NCBI RefSeq assembly: GCF_021155775.2
Contig: NC_060234.1
Span: 24,670,026 to 24,734,025, forward strand
DNA: 64,000 nucleotides
Origin: Neodiprion pinetum
Taxonomy: Eukaryota; Arthropoda; Insecta; Hymenoptera; Diprionidae
Direction of reading: 5' to 3'
Made by a program: the position numbers and the translations under genes. The notes beneath the pieces are model-generated. The model ran no database searches. It was not told the DNA's origin and worked only from the letters and a program-made list of their open reading frames with translations. Shown one piece after another: positions 1 to 10,385 of the stretch (within the stretch, counting starts at the first letter, position 1; every line of letters starts with the position of its first letter).

Positions 1-1875
1 TCACACTTTGTTGCAGCCTATTGTTCTGTTACACGTCTTCATATTTATGTTCTCTGGTTTTTATACCGGTTTTGAAAAAACTGACTCCTCAACGGCATTG
101 AGAACACGGTAATAGTCAGCTGTCAGGCCCTCCGAAGGTTCATCGGCATCGCATTTTTACGACGGATCACATTACCGTATATATAACGATGCGTGTGTAA
201 ATCATCCTCCCTCGAAGGCAGGTAGGCTGTTCTGTCCTTCTCTTCCCTTTCCCACCCTACTGCTGCCCTTTTTCCATTCTTTTTCATATAAATTAGACTC
301 TATATCGTAACGTGCCGGTGGTTTTACGGACTCTGAAGCTTTATTCCCGCGTTGCACAGACTAGATGAAAACATAATTATCTCTGTAACGCATCCGCACG
401 TCTGTCGATACACATTTACGGAACCGTTCCACCGCAGCATACCGGGAACATTACGCACCTATTCCACACTCCTATAGGTCCAATTTCAGTGCCCTGCTTC
501 CATGTCACGTTGTCTATTTTCAACCAGTTCCTTTGATTACCCAGAGTTTCCACCCCTCTGACCTTCTTTGCTCAAGCGTCTCTCATCCGAAATATGTGAT
601 ACAAACGCAAACGCGGGTAATCCTGCTCCTGCTATCATCAGACGTTGGTGTTTTCTTATACCTCCGGTATCAAGCGGCGAATGGTCGACTCGGAGGCGCG
701 TTATAGATCGTCGGACTAGCCACCATTCACAGGTCGAAGGGTGGAGGGTGCGGGGATTTGGTGCGGGTTCGGTGAGGCCCCGGTCCGCATTATACTTTAC
801 GACGGCGTCCCTTGGCCGCCCTCCGTGTCCCTCCGGGTCCCGAGACCCTCGGAGGGTCGAGAGAGAGGCGAAAGCCTCTTTCACCCCCCTTTGTCGTCGC
901 ACGCATCTCGATGGTCCGGATCGAGGCTAACCCGAGTCCACTCGGCGCCTTTCCCGCACCCAGGCCCAAATCGACCCAGCTACAGCCTGACGGAAATCCT
1001 CTCGAGCTCTTACTCGAGTTTCTCGAGGCTACGATACCTTGGCCGTAACGTTCGTAGACTTTATGCACTATCTGATGGTTTGAGATCATACAAGAGTGTC
1101 ATGAATCGTTTTGAGGTACGGCTAAAGGGGGCTGGAGCACGGACGGATAGCCGGAACTGCGAAAGGACATCCCACAAGTACCTAGTCATTGGACTGGTCC
1201 AATAATTCGCATTATTCAATAGTCGATTCAAACTTTGATTATTATGGCTCTTTGCTGGGGATGATGTGATACTGTAACGGACTCTTTTTTTTTTGTCATT
1301 CCCAGGTCAGCACACCAGTCTTCTGAAAAATTAAAAAGATACAATCGCACTTAATGTGCGAATCATTCACGATGCAACCAGCGAATGCAACCTGAATGCC
1401 GAGCTTCACTGCCCTTGAAACAGTACGTCTTGTACTTCAAAACGAATGAAGTACTTTCAACATGTTTCATGCGCTGTATTCCAATCATTTTTTTTGATCA
1501 TTAGTCTATATAATTAGGTCTGACATCGCAGTTACACCGGAGTTGGAACGGTAACGGAGCATTTTCTTTTCAAGTCATTTAGTCTAATTATCTCGTTAGC
1601 GTAATCTGATAAAGTGTCTTTGTAGCACTATTTCTATTTGATATCTAGGTTGAATCGATACCTATTCTACATTTGTATCGATTGATTGTACCGGTGACAA
1701 GAATTCGTTTCCAAACTAGATGAAACGTGGACCTGGTTTCTTTACGCAAGTCGAAAACTTCTCGCCCTGACAAAGACTCTGTGACAAAGAATCTTCCGCT
1801 TCCACCCCCTTCGTTACGTCTTCGACTTCACTTCAACCGCTGACTTGCTTCTGCGTCTTCAATTCGTAAGGGACG
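1..1875. other. No gene seen; AT-rich DNA with a GC-rich patch
   Basis: Both strands were read and no exon-like frame with convincing start and splice signals was found. A GC-rich stretch at roughly 640-1050 leaves several overlapping frames open on both strands, which is expected from base composition and is not evidence of a gene. A short T-run lies near 1285. The remainder is ordinary AT-rich unique-looking DNA. Confidence 0.6.
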
Positions 1876-1910
1876 TCAGTTTCATATCGCGGTTTGCGTT
1901 TGTTCGACCG
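1876..1910 (+). promoter_or_regulatory. Candidate TATA-less core promoter (initiator plus DPE-like motif)
   Basis: TCAGTT at 1876-1881 is a perfect match to the insect initiator TCAKTY, which would place the start site at A1878. At +28 to +33 (1905-1910) the sequence CGACCG matches the downstream promoter element consensus RGWYVT at four of six positions. No TATA box is seen about 30 bases upstream. Short motifs of this kind are common by chance; the support comes from the pyrimidine-rich open stretch and good splice donor that follow within 320 bases. A chance match remains quite possible. Confidence 0.25.
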
Positions 1911-2195
1911 TTCGCAAGCTCGGTGGTGGTTCAGAGCCGTCAGTAGCTGCACCCCTCCTATCTTTCGGAGAGAGTTTCTTCCCGCAAAGCCGTCTCCGGC
2001 TTCTGCCTCTGCCTCTGCCTTTGGCTCTGCCTCTACTTCTACCTCCGCCGCTGCTACTGCCTTTGCCTCTGCCTCTGCCTCTGCCTCTGGTACCGGAGGT
2101 AGAAAGTACCTTGAACCCCTCGTGTCTCACTCCACCTCCCGCAAGTCCGACTACTACCTCGCTCACCCTCGGGGAGTCGTCTCTCTGTTCCGTAG
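1878..2195 (+). other. Candidate first exon ending at a splice donor
   Basis: If transcription starts at 1878, the transcript reaches a strong donor, TAG|GTGAGTAAG, with the intron GT at 2196-2197. One frame is open from about 1894 through the donor but has no convincing ATG, and half of it is a hexanucleotide array giving Ser-Ala repeats on plus and Arg-Gly repeats on minus. This would therefore suit a non-coding 5' exon better than a coding one. No acceptor or downstream exon could be matched to it. It could equally be simple-repeat DNA with a chance donor. Confidence 0.2.
2001..2089 (+). repeat. Interrupted (TGCCTC)n hexanucleotide array
   Basis: Units of CTCTGC/TGCCTC run at about 2001-2035 and again at 2052-2089, with degenerate units between. 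The array keeps frames open on both strands and explains the repetitive Ser-Ala and Arg-Gly translations here. Confidence 0.9.
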
Positions 2196-2204
2196 GTGAG
2201 TAAG

Positions 2205-2229
2205 GTGGGTGAGTGGGTGAGTGGGTGAG
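2205..2229 (+). repeat. Short (GTGGGTGA)n array
   Basis: Three near-perfect eight-base units directly follow the candidate splice donor at 2196. The donor-like GTGAGT motif is close in sequence to the repeat unit, which weakens it as splice evidence. Confidence 0.8.
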
Positions 2230-4533
2230 CCGGCGGATGGAGGACCGAGGATGGGTGGACGCCTACCTCCGTCAACTCTCCCCCTCGCCCTTCCCTCTCC
2301 TTTCCCGCCGCTGTCTTCCCGCAGCAACGTAGCACCGCTCCTCGTCCCTTTGTATAGCAAAACCTAACTTCCACGCTCGAGTCTCAGGCTTGAGTCTAGC
2401 TTGAGGCAACCGAGAGCGGGAGATTCGACGCTACTCGATAAAATGACGTGCGCTCCCGTTTAGGATACCCAGAAGTAGATGCTCGCTCTTTGAGCCAGAT
2501 GAACGGGCGAGGCAGCGATCGCAGGGATCGACGCCCGGCGTTGCGCGGAGCGTATGATGACGGACTATAATTAATTGGTTTCATTAACGCGAGGCTTTCA
2601 TTCCCTCGTTACGCCGGCTGCCCACGTGGAGTGGGTCGCATCCGCCCCTATGGGACCCGTCGAAACCCGCAGCGGTGTCTGGATTTTGTCTTCCTTATCC
2701 GTTCGATCCCCTCTATGCCCTACGGTTCGCCTTTGCACCTTCGCAGGGGTGCGCCGCCCCCCGATAAATGGATTCACGACAGCGTGCAGGAAACAGTTTT
2801 CCCGCAGAGCCTCGTCGAAACGCCGCCGCGCCGCGGAGCTTTGCTGGTTTTCGCTTTTCCTCGGGTGAACCTGGCGCGGACTTAGCCACGCTATGTCAGC
2901 CCCGTTAACGGGAAAAAGGGGGAGGGCGGAAAGAATGAGAAGTGCTTTCGAGTCAGGCACGTCCCGATGTGACGCCACGCCCGTGCGTGCCATGGGTGTC
3001 ATTTATGCGGAACAACGGGGTTCCTGCCGCCGGTAAACCGGCACGTGTCGATCCCGGTTCCTGAGAACTGGGTCGTTCTTATCCGATTTTCCGCCCCTTC
3101 TTACCCCCCCCTCCCCCCCCCCCCCCCCCTCTTTCGCCGGCTATTCGATTTTCTGTCTTGCATGAAAAAATCAAAGGTTGCAGGGTGCTCTTCCTCTACG
3201 ATAATTATCTTCCTGTGTTATTCATTTTTCCGAAGGAATCGATTTCGAGGGGAAAGAAAAACCGGTTCAATAAGCTGCGTAGAGTTTTATACGAGACAAC
3301 CGAAGAACACCTGAAGAACTAATTTTTACTCTTAGTTAAACCGCATGTATCATTTCAATTTTTCGTTACCCAGTTTGAGTATACCGTTCTCTCGAAAATC
3401 AAAAGATATTTTCATTGTACATCCGCAAGTCCAAAAACAGGTGAAGACCATCGTTTTCGTGTAAATCACAATACTACTTCCATTTTTTTTTTTTTTTTTA
3501 CGAAATAATGTGGGATTCAGTCTGTCAATTTATACTAACCTGTGTCCCAATTCACAGTACGACAAACTGTGAAAAACATTCCGAAAACAAATTCGTTCAT
3601 CGTATCAATTCGTATGCTACCTTTTCGCCATTTAAAACTCTGCCATTTCAGAGTCAGTTTCCATAATGCCATTTCCCAACAAACCTCAGGATACTTATTC
3701 TTGTAAAAATTAGTTTGATGTGTACGAGCAATACATATTAGAACTTCCACAAAAGAAATGCACGATCGACAACCGGTCGTTACTTCGGATGCCGCACTGT
3801 GCCGATCCCGGATCGCGGAAAAGGGAGGCTTGAGCACCTCTGGGCTCACCATCTCGGCCGAGAGGCACCACCACCGTGTACCGTGGCACCGTGTGGCTCA
3901 GCAGGGATTGTTGGGGCACGGGAGCTGCACGAAAATGGGGTGAGGTGAGAGCGAGAGGCTTCCTGGGGTGGCGTTGGCGGTGGCGGTTGCGAGGCAGGTG
4001 TATATCTATACCTCGGACGGGGACTCTCACCCTTGTGGAGCGCGTCCCGCAAGGCCACAGCAGGCAAAATGGCCGCCCTCGCGAGGGGCGAGCTATGCCA
4101 TCGCGCCATCCTGTCCGTGTCCGTCCGTCCGCGTTGCGGAGGGTTGCGAAGGGCGTTCGATGCCCGAGCACTCCGAACCGGTACCCCCGCCATCAGAGAA
4201 ACTCGTCCGGCCTCCCACACTCGATACGGAGGAACGATACGGAGGTGAAATGCCTCCCGTGGTATCCCGGACTCCACAATGCCCTCCGCAGCAGGCCACG
4301 AATTAGGCGAGTATTGTCAGTCTACAAACCGACGCTAATATCACCGTCGTCGGCCACGCGTCCGCAACGACCGCGGAGCACAGGTGACACTGCCTATGCT
4401 TGTCGGGACGCCGGTTGTATTCGTGTCGTTTGACTAATTAAACCTGGGCAACGTCAATAGGTGAGGAATTTTACTTCGAATTGGCAGAAAGTTAGCAATT
4501 GACGGTAACTATATTCGCCTGGGATATGGCGGT
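2230..4533. other. GC-rich non-coding stretch, no gene assigned
   Basis: GC-rich DNA with short overlapping frames on both strands, none recognisable. It contains a C-run at 3104-3129 (one T interruption) and a 17-base T-run at 3483-3499. The segment 3780-4400 is notably GC- and CpG-rich; no clear initiator, TATA box or coding start was found in it. A weak inverted repeat at 4498-4508/4532-4542 (10 of 11 bases) abuts the diverged repeat that begins at 4534. Confidence 0.5.
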
Positions 4534-4814
4534 GACCGTCAACGAGCCTGAAGACGAATCTGCGATGATCATGTATTCGCCAATATGATACGTCTTCGAA
4601 TACATCGAAATCGAGACAAAGTCGAAGCAATAACTAGATATCGCATAGAACTTGCCATAGTGAATGTAATACGATAAACGAAATTGGGCAGTTATCAAAA
4701 TTTCAGAATTTAGCTTTTGACTATTTTTCAATTACGATAAATCAATTTACAGTCAACAGTGTACTAGCTGTAAATTGACAACTTAGCGGGCGTTTGCTAA
4801 GGTTTAGTCTGTCA
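4534..4814 (+). repeat. Diverged dispersed repeat, copy A
   Basis: This segment aligns colinearly with 10100-10385 on the same strand. Shared anchors in order are GACCGTCAACGAGCCTG (copy B GACTGTCAACAAGCTTG), a GACAAAGTC core, a CCATAG-GAATG core, TTTAGCTT near the middle and an AAGGTTT box near the right end. Anchor spacing agrees within a few bases (71 against 67 from first anchor to second), which rules out chance matching. Identity by eye is roughly two thirds to three quarters. No coding capacity is visible, so it is most likely an old non-autonomous transposon or segmental duplication. Confidence 0.7.
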
Positions 4815-5199
4815 AATGAATTAAATCATATACCATAAACCTTGACAGCACTAAAAACCATAGAGATTGTATATATGGAGCGAATACGACCGAGTTGTCA
4901 CGATCACAATTGAATTGAAAATGAGGATAACATATTCTGTATCAACTTTCCAGCACATTTCTGATAGGATTGAGAGAGAATGTGATATATATTTGTCTCA
5001 ACTTTTCAGCGTAAAACGCAATTTAATACAGCAACTGAACGAGCTTGTAAGCTTCTATGCCAAAAAGCATCGATCTTCGATCGTGTAAGAATCATATGCA
5101 CATGACTACCACAATGGAATTGCTCTATCGGTGACGATTATAAATTAAATTTCCCCTCCAATTTCGACGTATCGATGAAGCTAGCATTTCAAGATATTC
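4815..5199. other. AT-rich spacer, no gene seen
   Basis: AT-rich DNA immediately right of repeat copy A. Just past the copy, the box ATAAACCTTGACAG at about 4840 is an inverted partial match to the repeat's AAGGTTT end, which may mark an element boundary. A TATAAATT at 5139-5146 has no initiator at the right distance. Confidence 0.5.
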
Positions 5200-5297
5200 A
5201 TGGGCTTTCCAATCATTAAGATTCTATGGTCAAAGCCAGGCAGGTATATCGACCACGTACGAGTTGAGACGAATATATCAAAAGTTATGTGGTCCAG
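5200..5297 (+). other. Candidate small exon with a perfect splice donor
   Basis: An ATG at 5200, preceded in frame by a stop (TAG, about 15 bases upstream), opens 32 codons that run into CAG|GTAAGT with the intron GT at 5298. This donor matches the consensus at all nine positions. The frame closes inside the donor, so coding would depend on splicing. The peptide starts MGFPIIKILWSKPG and is not recognised. A perfect donor is expected about once per 65 kb per strand by chance, and a 33-codon open frame is common, so this is suggestive only. Confidence 0.15.
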
Positions 5298-8200
5298 GTA
5301 AGTGAAACTGAGTCCTCCGCTAGATATGTGAAATGGCACTCATTCCGGGTGCAGTGAAACGTGTTGCAGCTGGGGATGATTTGCTGTGCCAAGTTAGTCT
5401 AGTCGGACTTTATATACTCGTAGTTAAATGAACGTACAATTTATAGACTTTGCAGGGTGAAGTAAGTGCGATTAATTGGGATCTGCTCCAATTATCGATT
5501 GGCAAATCTAGTTTTGTACCTATTATAGAACGCCTCGACGAAGATCAATCGTGTGGATTAATTGGTCCGTGGTCGAGTGCACGGGAATTAATTCACTTTC
5601 TGATGTTATTCTAATCACGTAGAAACTTGGAATTCAATTTTTAGATTTCCAAGGAGGTGCTGAATTGTTACAAAGTTCCAAACTGTGTAAATCGAACAAT
5701 GAACCGTCGATCCCCGGTACACATTCGAGTTGATTGACACTGGGCAGGAGCCCGGATTATCGGCTAACAGATATTGACCATCCCAGACCATAAAATCTTC
5801 ATTACACGCCAGTGCCCTAATAAAATCATCTTCGCGCTAATTCATCAACCCTCGACTCGATTTGGTCCAATTCGATTGAAGACCCCACCTCTGGCTGGGT
5901 TGCACTTTGCCACCCGAGGGTGATGAAGAGTCGCCGTGAGTCGTTGACTGAAACAATCGAGGATCGTAAACCCATAAACTCGGCCTCTCCCTCCTTCATT
6001 ACTCGGTTTGTTCCCGGTGCTTCGATTCTCTGCAGTCAGAGATGTTGCGCGTAAAGTACATATGTATGCATGTCTGGGATTCTCGGTGCATGGGCAAACG
6101 TTTCCCGGGACTGAACACCACGCGTAACGCGTACCCGAAATGAGGGTGGCCTGAATAAGCCCCTGGAGACTGAGGGGTTAACAACGCGGTTAAATTTGAA
6201 GTAGTTCCTGGTTTTGATGTAGGTGTCAAAAAGCCCTGGCAGTCGTAGTGCGGCTTCTCCCTCGCTCGTGTAACCCTGGGACATCTTACACCTCACTTTT
6301 TACCTGCAGGACGGGTTATACGGATGTCTAATTACCACGTCAATTACACTTTTTCCGTGCTCGTCGACTCGTCGAATCGTCTGTGAACAATTATTACGTT
6401 GATCGCTTGGGCGTGCGAGATGAGTATGCCTACCTACAATGTACATTTGCGCTCATTGCCAGCAAAATTTGGATATTGATAAGTTGAGACGCGATGAGAA
6501 ACGAGTTTGTATGCTTTAATTGGGGTAAGGATGGACGGAAAAGGTGGACAATTGGTGGGATACGTAAGAGCTTTCAAAATTATTATCAATGGAATCTTTC
6601 ACGATATTTCATTTAAATGAACGCATGTTCAAGCTCAATCTGTTTAATGGTTAATAATTGAATGGAATAATATTTCGATTTATAACACTCATTAGACATC
6701 TTGCGGATTCGTACAACCATCTTCCTTAGACTCGAGATAAATCCATTCGGATTACTTGTAATAGTAAGGAGAATACGTGCTATATGTTACCTTTTTGCAT
6801 GCTACACCCTCAATACTTTACAAAATTTGTCGCATATATATGTGCAACATGACAGGACAGAGCAAAGAGAATTTAAGATTTCATTTTTTATATTTTAGAA
6901 TTATTAACCTTTACCCTGTCACATGGGTTCTTTCGTGCTCGCGTGATTCCTCATTGTGTTTATATTTTTAAAACAAGAAGGCGCACGGCTTTCTCCCCTT
7001 TACAAAGAAAAAACTTTGGGTGGGTATCTGACAACGTGTGGAAGAGAGAGTAGCGTATGTGCGACCTACGTCGATTACGAGCCTATTGAAATTTCCAGGA
7101 GGCATGAAAGAAAAATCAGGTTTGGGATTTTTGGTTTTTCACTTACTTAATCGTAAACAATATGTACATGTATGAATTTTCACCTAGGAATCGCTCAGAA
7201 ATCGAGAGAAAAATTTCTGGGGTCTTGTATAATCGTTGTATAATTGATGAAGAATGATAAATAAGTAATTTTCTATGATTTCCTACTAGAAAAAAAAAAA
7301 AAATGGATCAATAAAGTCATTATTTGAATTTGTATTACAAAATACCCATATTTTTCTCATCGTTAAATAGTCTATTTTAAGGATGAAAAATTAAGCATCT
7401 AATTTATTTTTCTCAACTCTGCATTATTTTTTTCGTGAAAATATAATTATTCAACTGTCCTTTTCCGTTGACCCCGTTCGATTTCATTAGTTTGCTGAAA
7501 GATTGGAATTTTTTGAAGAACGAAAAATTTAATTTTCCCTGGACATTTTTGCTATTGAAATTCTTTGTAAATAGGTAATTAAGTAAACTATTGAATCTTC
7601 GAACTAGACGCCCAGAAGAACATGCATGAATTTTTTTCGAATTTTTGAAGTACTTAAAAAATGAGGGTAAATCGCGAAATGATCCCATGCGACAGCCAAC
7701 GTATACTGAAAACTATGTAACAGGGTAAGGGGTGAATTTATTAAGATAACCCGCGTACAAAGGTTACAAGTCAAGATACAGTCAGTTTTTCCAACAAGCC
7801 TCTTACCTACAGGTGTGCATAATTATCTGAAACTCTGTAAAATCAGGATTCGAAGCCTGTCGGTAAGTTCTTTCAATGTAGCCTAATTAGGGAAAGAAAA
7901 AATACGGACATTCGAATGTAGGATTAAAGTGATCCGCCAACATTATTCACATGTCGCGTGCAGTCCATCTTGTTTCGTAATCCTAACGGGGAGAGGTGAA
8001 CCTTTTGTCTCTAGGAAAGAAAAGGTATTGTTTTGTGTACCCGACAATTTGTCCGAGTCGAATCAATTAGATTCTGTATTCCACGATAAGTACAGGTTCA
8101 GTCATTCTCAGCATTACAGGTCGAACAAAGCAGTGTAATTACGCACTGTTATTATTCAAGTATTTACCCGGGTTAATACAAACGCAGGGATGACATAATT

Positions 8201-10099
8201 TATCGTATTTTGCGTTACCGAGAATTGTGAGTCAATAAAATTCGCTGTCGGGTAGGAAATTTATTTGCGACACGTTATGCAAATCGATTGTTTCAACGCG
8301 TCGTTCTAACGGCACGACACACACGAAAACACTGGAACGATCGTTTGCGGATGTTTCGGTCACGTTCACTTCGCCGGGTGTCGTCACGGGGCCCATAACC
8401 AAATGATGCGGAAACCGATATGTGAATTAGGGTTCGGTATCTGGGGGCTGCTTATTGCTGGATTTATGGCACGCACTGTTCAGCCCTTCGATCCAAAGGG
8501 CACGCGCTCAAACATCGGAATAGAATTAATCGAATAATAGAAAATTAAGCAGACCACACCCGGTGTTTATCCAATACCCGAATAAACCCAGGATTTTTAT
8601 TTGCTTTCACTTTACACTCGTCAAGAGCATTATATATGCCTAATTAACTATTGAAAAAATGGGAACAAAAGTCTCGGTCAGTATTATAAAATTAGTGTAA
8701 TGATTTCAAAGAATTCAGGAAGTCTGTATGAATTTTATCAAAGTTCCGAATTACTGCGTGCTGGCTTTCACGGAGAAATGGCTTTTCTGATTGCGACACA
8801 AGTTTCGAACATAATTTCCCTTCAAATACGATTCCCGTGCGAAACCTCGACAATAACTTTTTGTAATTGAGAATAATAACAAAAAAAAAATCATTTTTAG
8901 TTTGCTATTACTGCATTTTTGCTCTAAAATAAATTTTCAGATAAACTGCACCTCACCTATATCAACGTGTGAAAATTATACTGTACGACATCGTAGAGTC
9001 AAAGCGCTGCACATGGCGCAATTTCTACCGAGGTGGATATCCGTCGTATTGAAATAACGCCTTCTTTACTTGAGGAACTGATACTGCAGCAGCATCTTTC
9101 ACAAAGAAATTCAGGATATTGATACGAGGTATCCAGTGAACAAGGTTTTGAAAAGACTCATGGACGACCTTCGTTGAACGCTGGATTTTCCAATCATATT
9201 TGGTGATTTCACCTGCCTTAACCAAGTAATCACTCAGAAAATCTGACAATTATGGTAAACGAGTTCTTCCTATCGACTCCAATCGCTAAATTTCGAAAAT
9301 GCTTCCTCCGCATGTATGCATATGAAATCTGAAGGTACGCAATGTAAGGTATCTGCTAACGTAACAAAAATTTCATTTTAAATGTCTGGAAACCCCCGAA
9401 AAGCACAATTTACGAACGAGAGGCTTGACTATTCGCTTTTTCCGCCTCAAGTATCACCCTCGCGTCCCGATGCCTCATATTTGCACAGCGCGCGTAAAAT
9501 GCCCGAGGAAGAATACTCAAGCCGACGTCGGAGGTGAAAATGTAGGTAACATTTTCATTCACCTCTCCGTCAGACGAGACTGGAGCAAGTCTCGGAGTAA
9601 TTCAAATTTCCGGTAAAGTATGCCTCGCCCACGTGTCGCACTTGGTCACATTGGCTGTCGGACTAGTCGTCGGCTGTCTGTGAGTAGCGAGGGTCCGACT
9701 ACAGGGTGTGTGTCTGAAGTCTTGGGTATCGACGCAGGCGATACAACCTGCGTCGTGACCAAGACCGCAAAATCGAAACGTAACCACACGGAGACGCGAT
9801 GCTACCCAAGGATCGTCTACGGAGTCCTGACGCGCTGCAGTGTGCGATCCGCATTCTGTCACCGAGGCGGATTCTCTCTTCTCGCTTCTCTCTGGATGTA
9901 GGTAAAGCTTTTTCGCTCCATCCTCACGGTGAGCTTTCGACCTTTACGACCGAAGCGGCGCACCTATAACATGGCGACGCATAAGTGAGAATCAAACCTC
10001 ACTGTCCTTTCAGCCTTTCAGGACGTTGCTGCTGTATTCTCTGCAAGTTCAATATGGTAGGAAAGACTGTGACTATTGACCTGAAGTGTGGGAGTTAAC
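5298..10099. other. AT-rich non-coding stretch
   Basis: Mostly AT-rich DNA with A/T runs (about 7290, 8880) and no supported plus-strand gene. A GC-rich island at 5870-6300 has no promoter motif that I can support. A minus-strand open frame at 9025-9249 is described separately. A string resembling part of insect iab-4 microRNA at 7699 has no hairpin partner and was rejected. Confidence 0.5.
9025..9249 (-). other. Protein-like minus-strand open frame, unrecognised
   Basis: About 74 codons are open on the minus strand, ending in TAG at 9025-9027. There is no ATG inside, so it could only be a terminal exon or a transposon remnant. An acceptor-like TTGTCAG lies at its 5' end, with a poor pyrimidine tract. 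The composition is balanced rather than low-complexity, with tracts such as KYDWKIQRSTKVVHESF. No family was recognised and no AATAAA signal follows closely. A random open frame of this length is quite likely in 64 kb. Confidence 0.12.
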
Positions 10100-10385
10100 G
10101 ACTGTCAACAAGCTTGTAGTTTAAGCCACATCGATTACTCTGTGACCACGAATCTCCTCGAAAACGTCGAGATCAGGACAAAGTCATGACAATGTTTAGA
10201 TATCATATGATGGAACTCGCCATAGCGAATGCAACAGGATGAAGAATATCTGGTAATCATCGAAACTTCGAAGTTTAGCTTGGATATTTTTTTTTCTTCA
10301 CGTTGCAAGTCAATTTCTCAACAACTAATAAACCGTTTATTGTAAATCAACGACCTAGCGTGCATTCGTCAAGGTTTGACTGACA
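10100..10385 (+). repeat. Diverged dispersed repeat, copy B
   Basis: Colinear partner of copy A at 4534-4814, in the same orientation and about 5.6 kb away. The best preserved part is 10167-10385, covering the GACAAAGTC, GCCATAG, TTTAGCTT and AAGGTTT anchors. A T-run of nine near 10290 replaces a mixed tract in copy A. The right edge, CAAGGTTTGACTGACAG, resembles the inverted box found just outside copy A. No open frame of interest is present. Confidence 0.7.

Noticed and set aside
7699..7725. ACGTATACTGAA, matching the start of insect iab-4 microRNA
   Set aside because: The match ends after 12 bases and no complementary arm lies nearby, so no precursor hairpin is possible.
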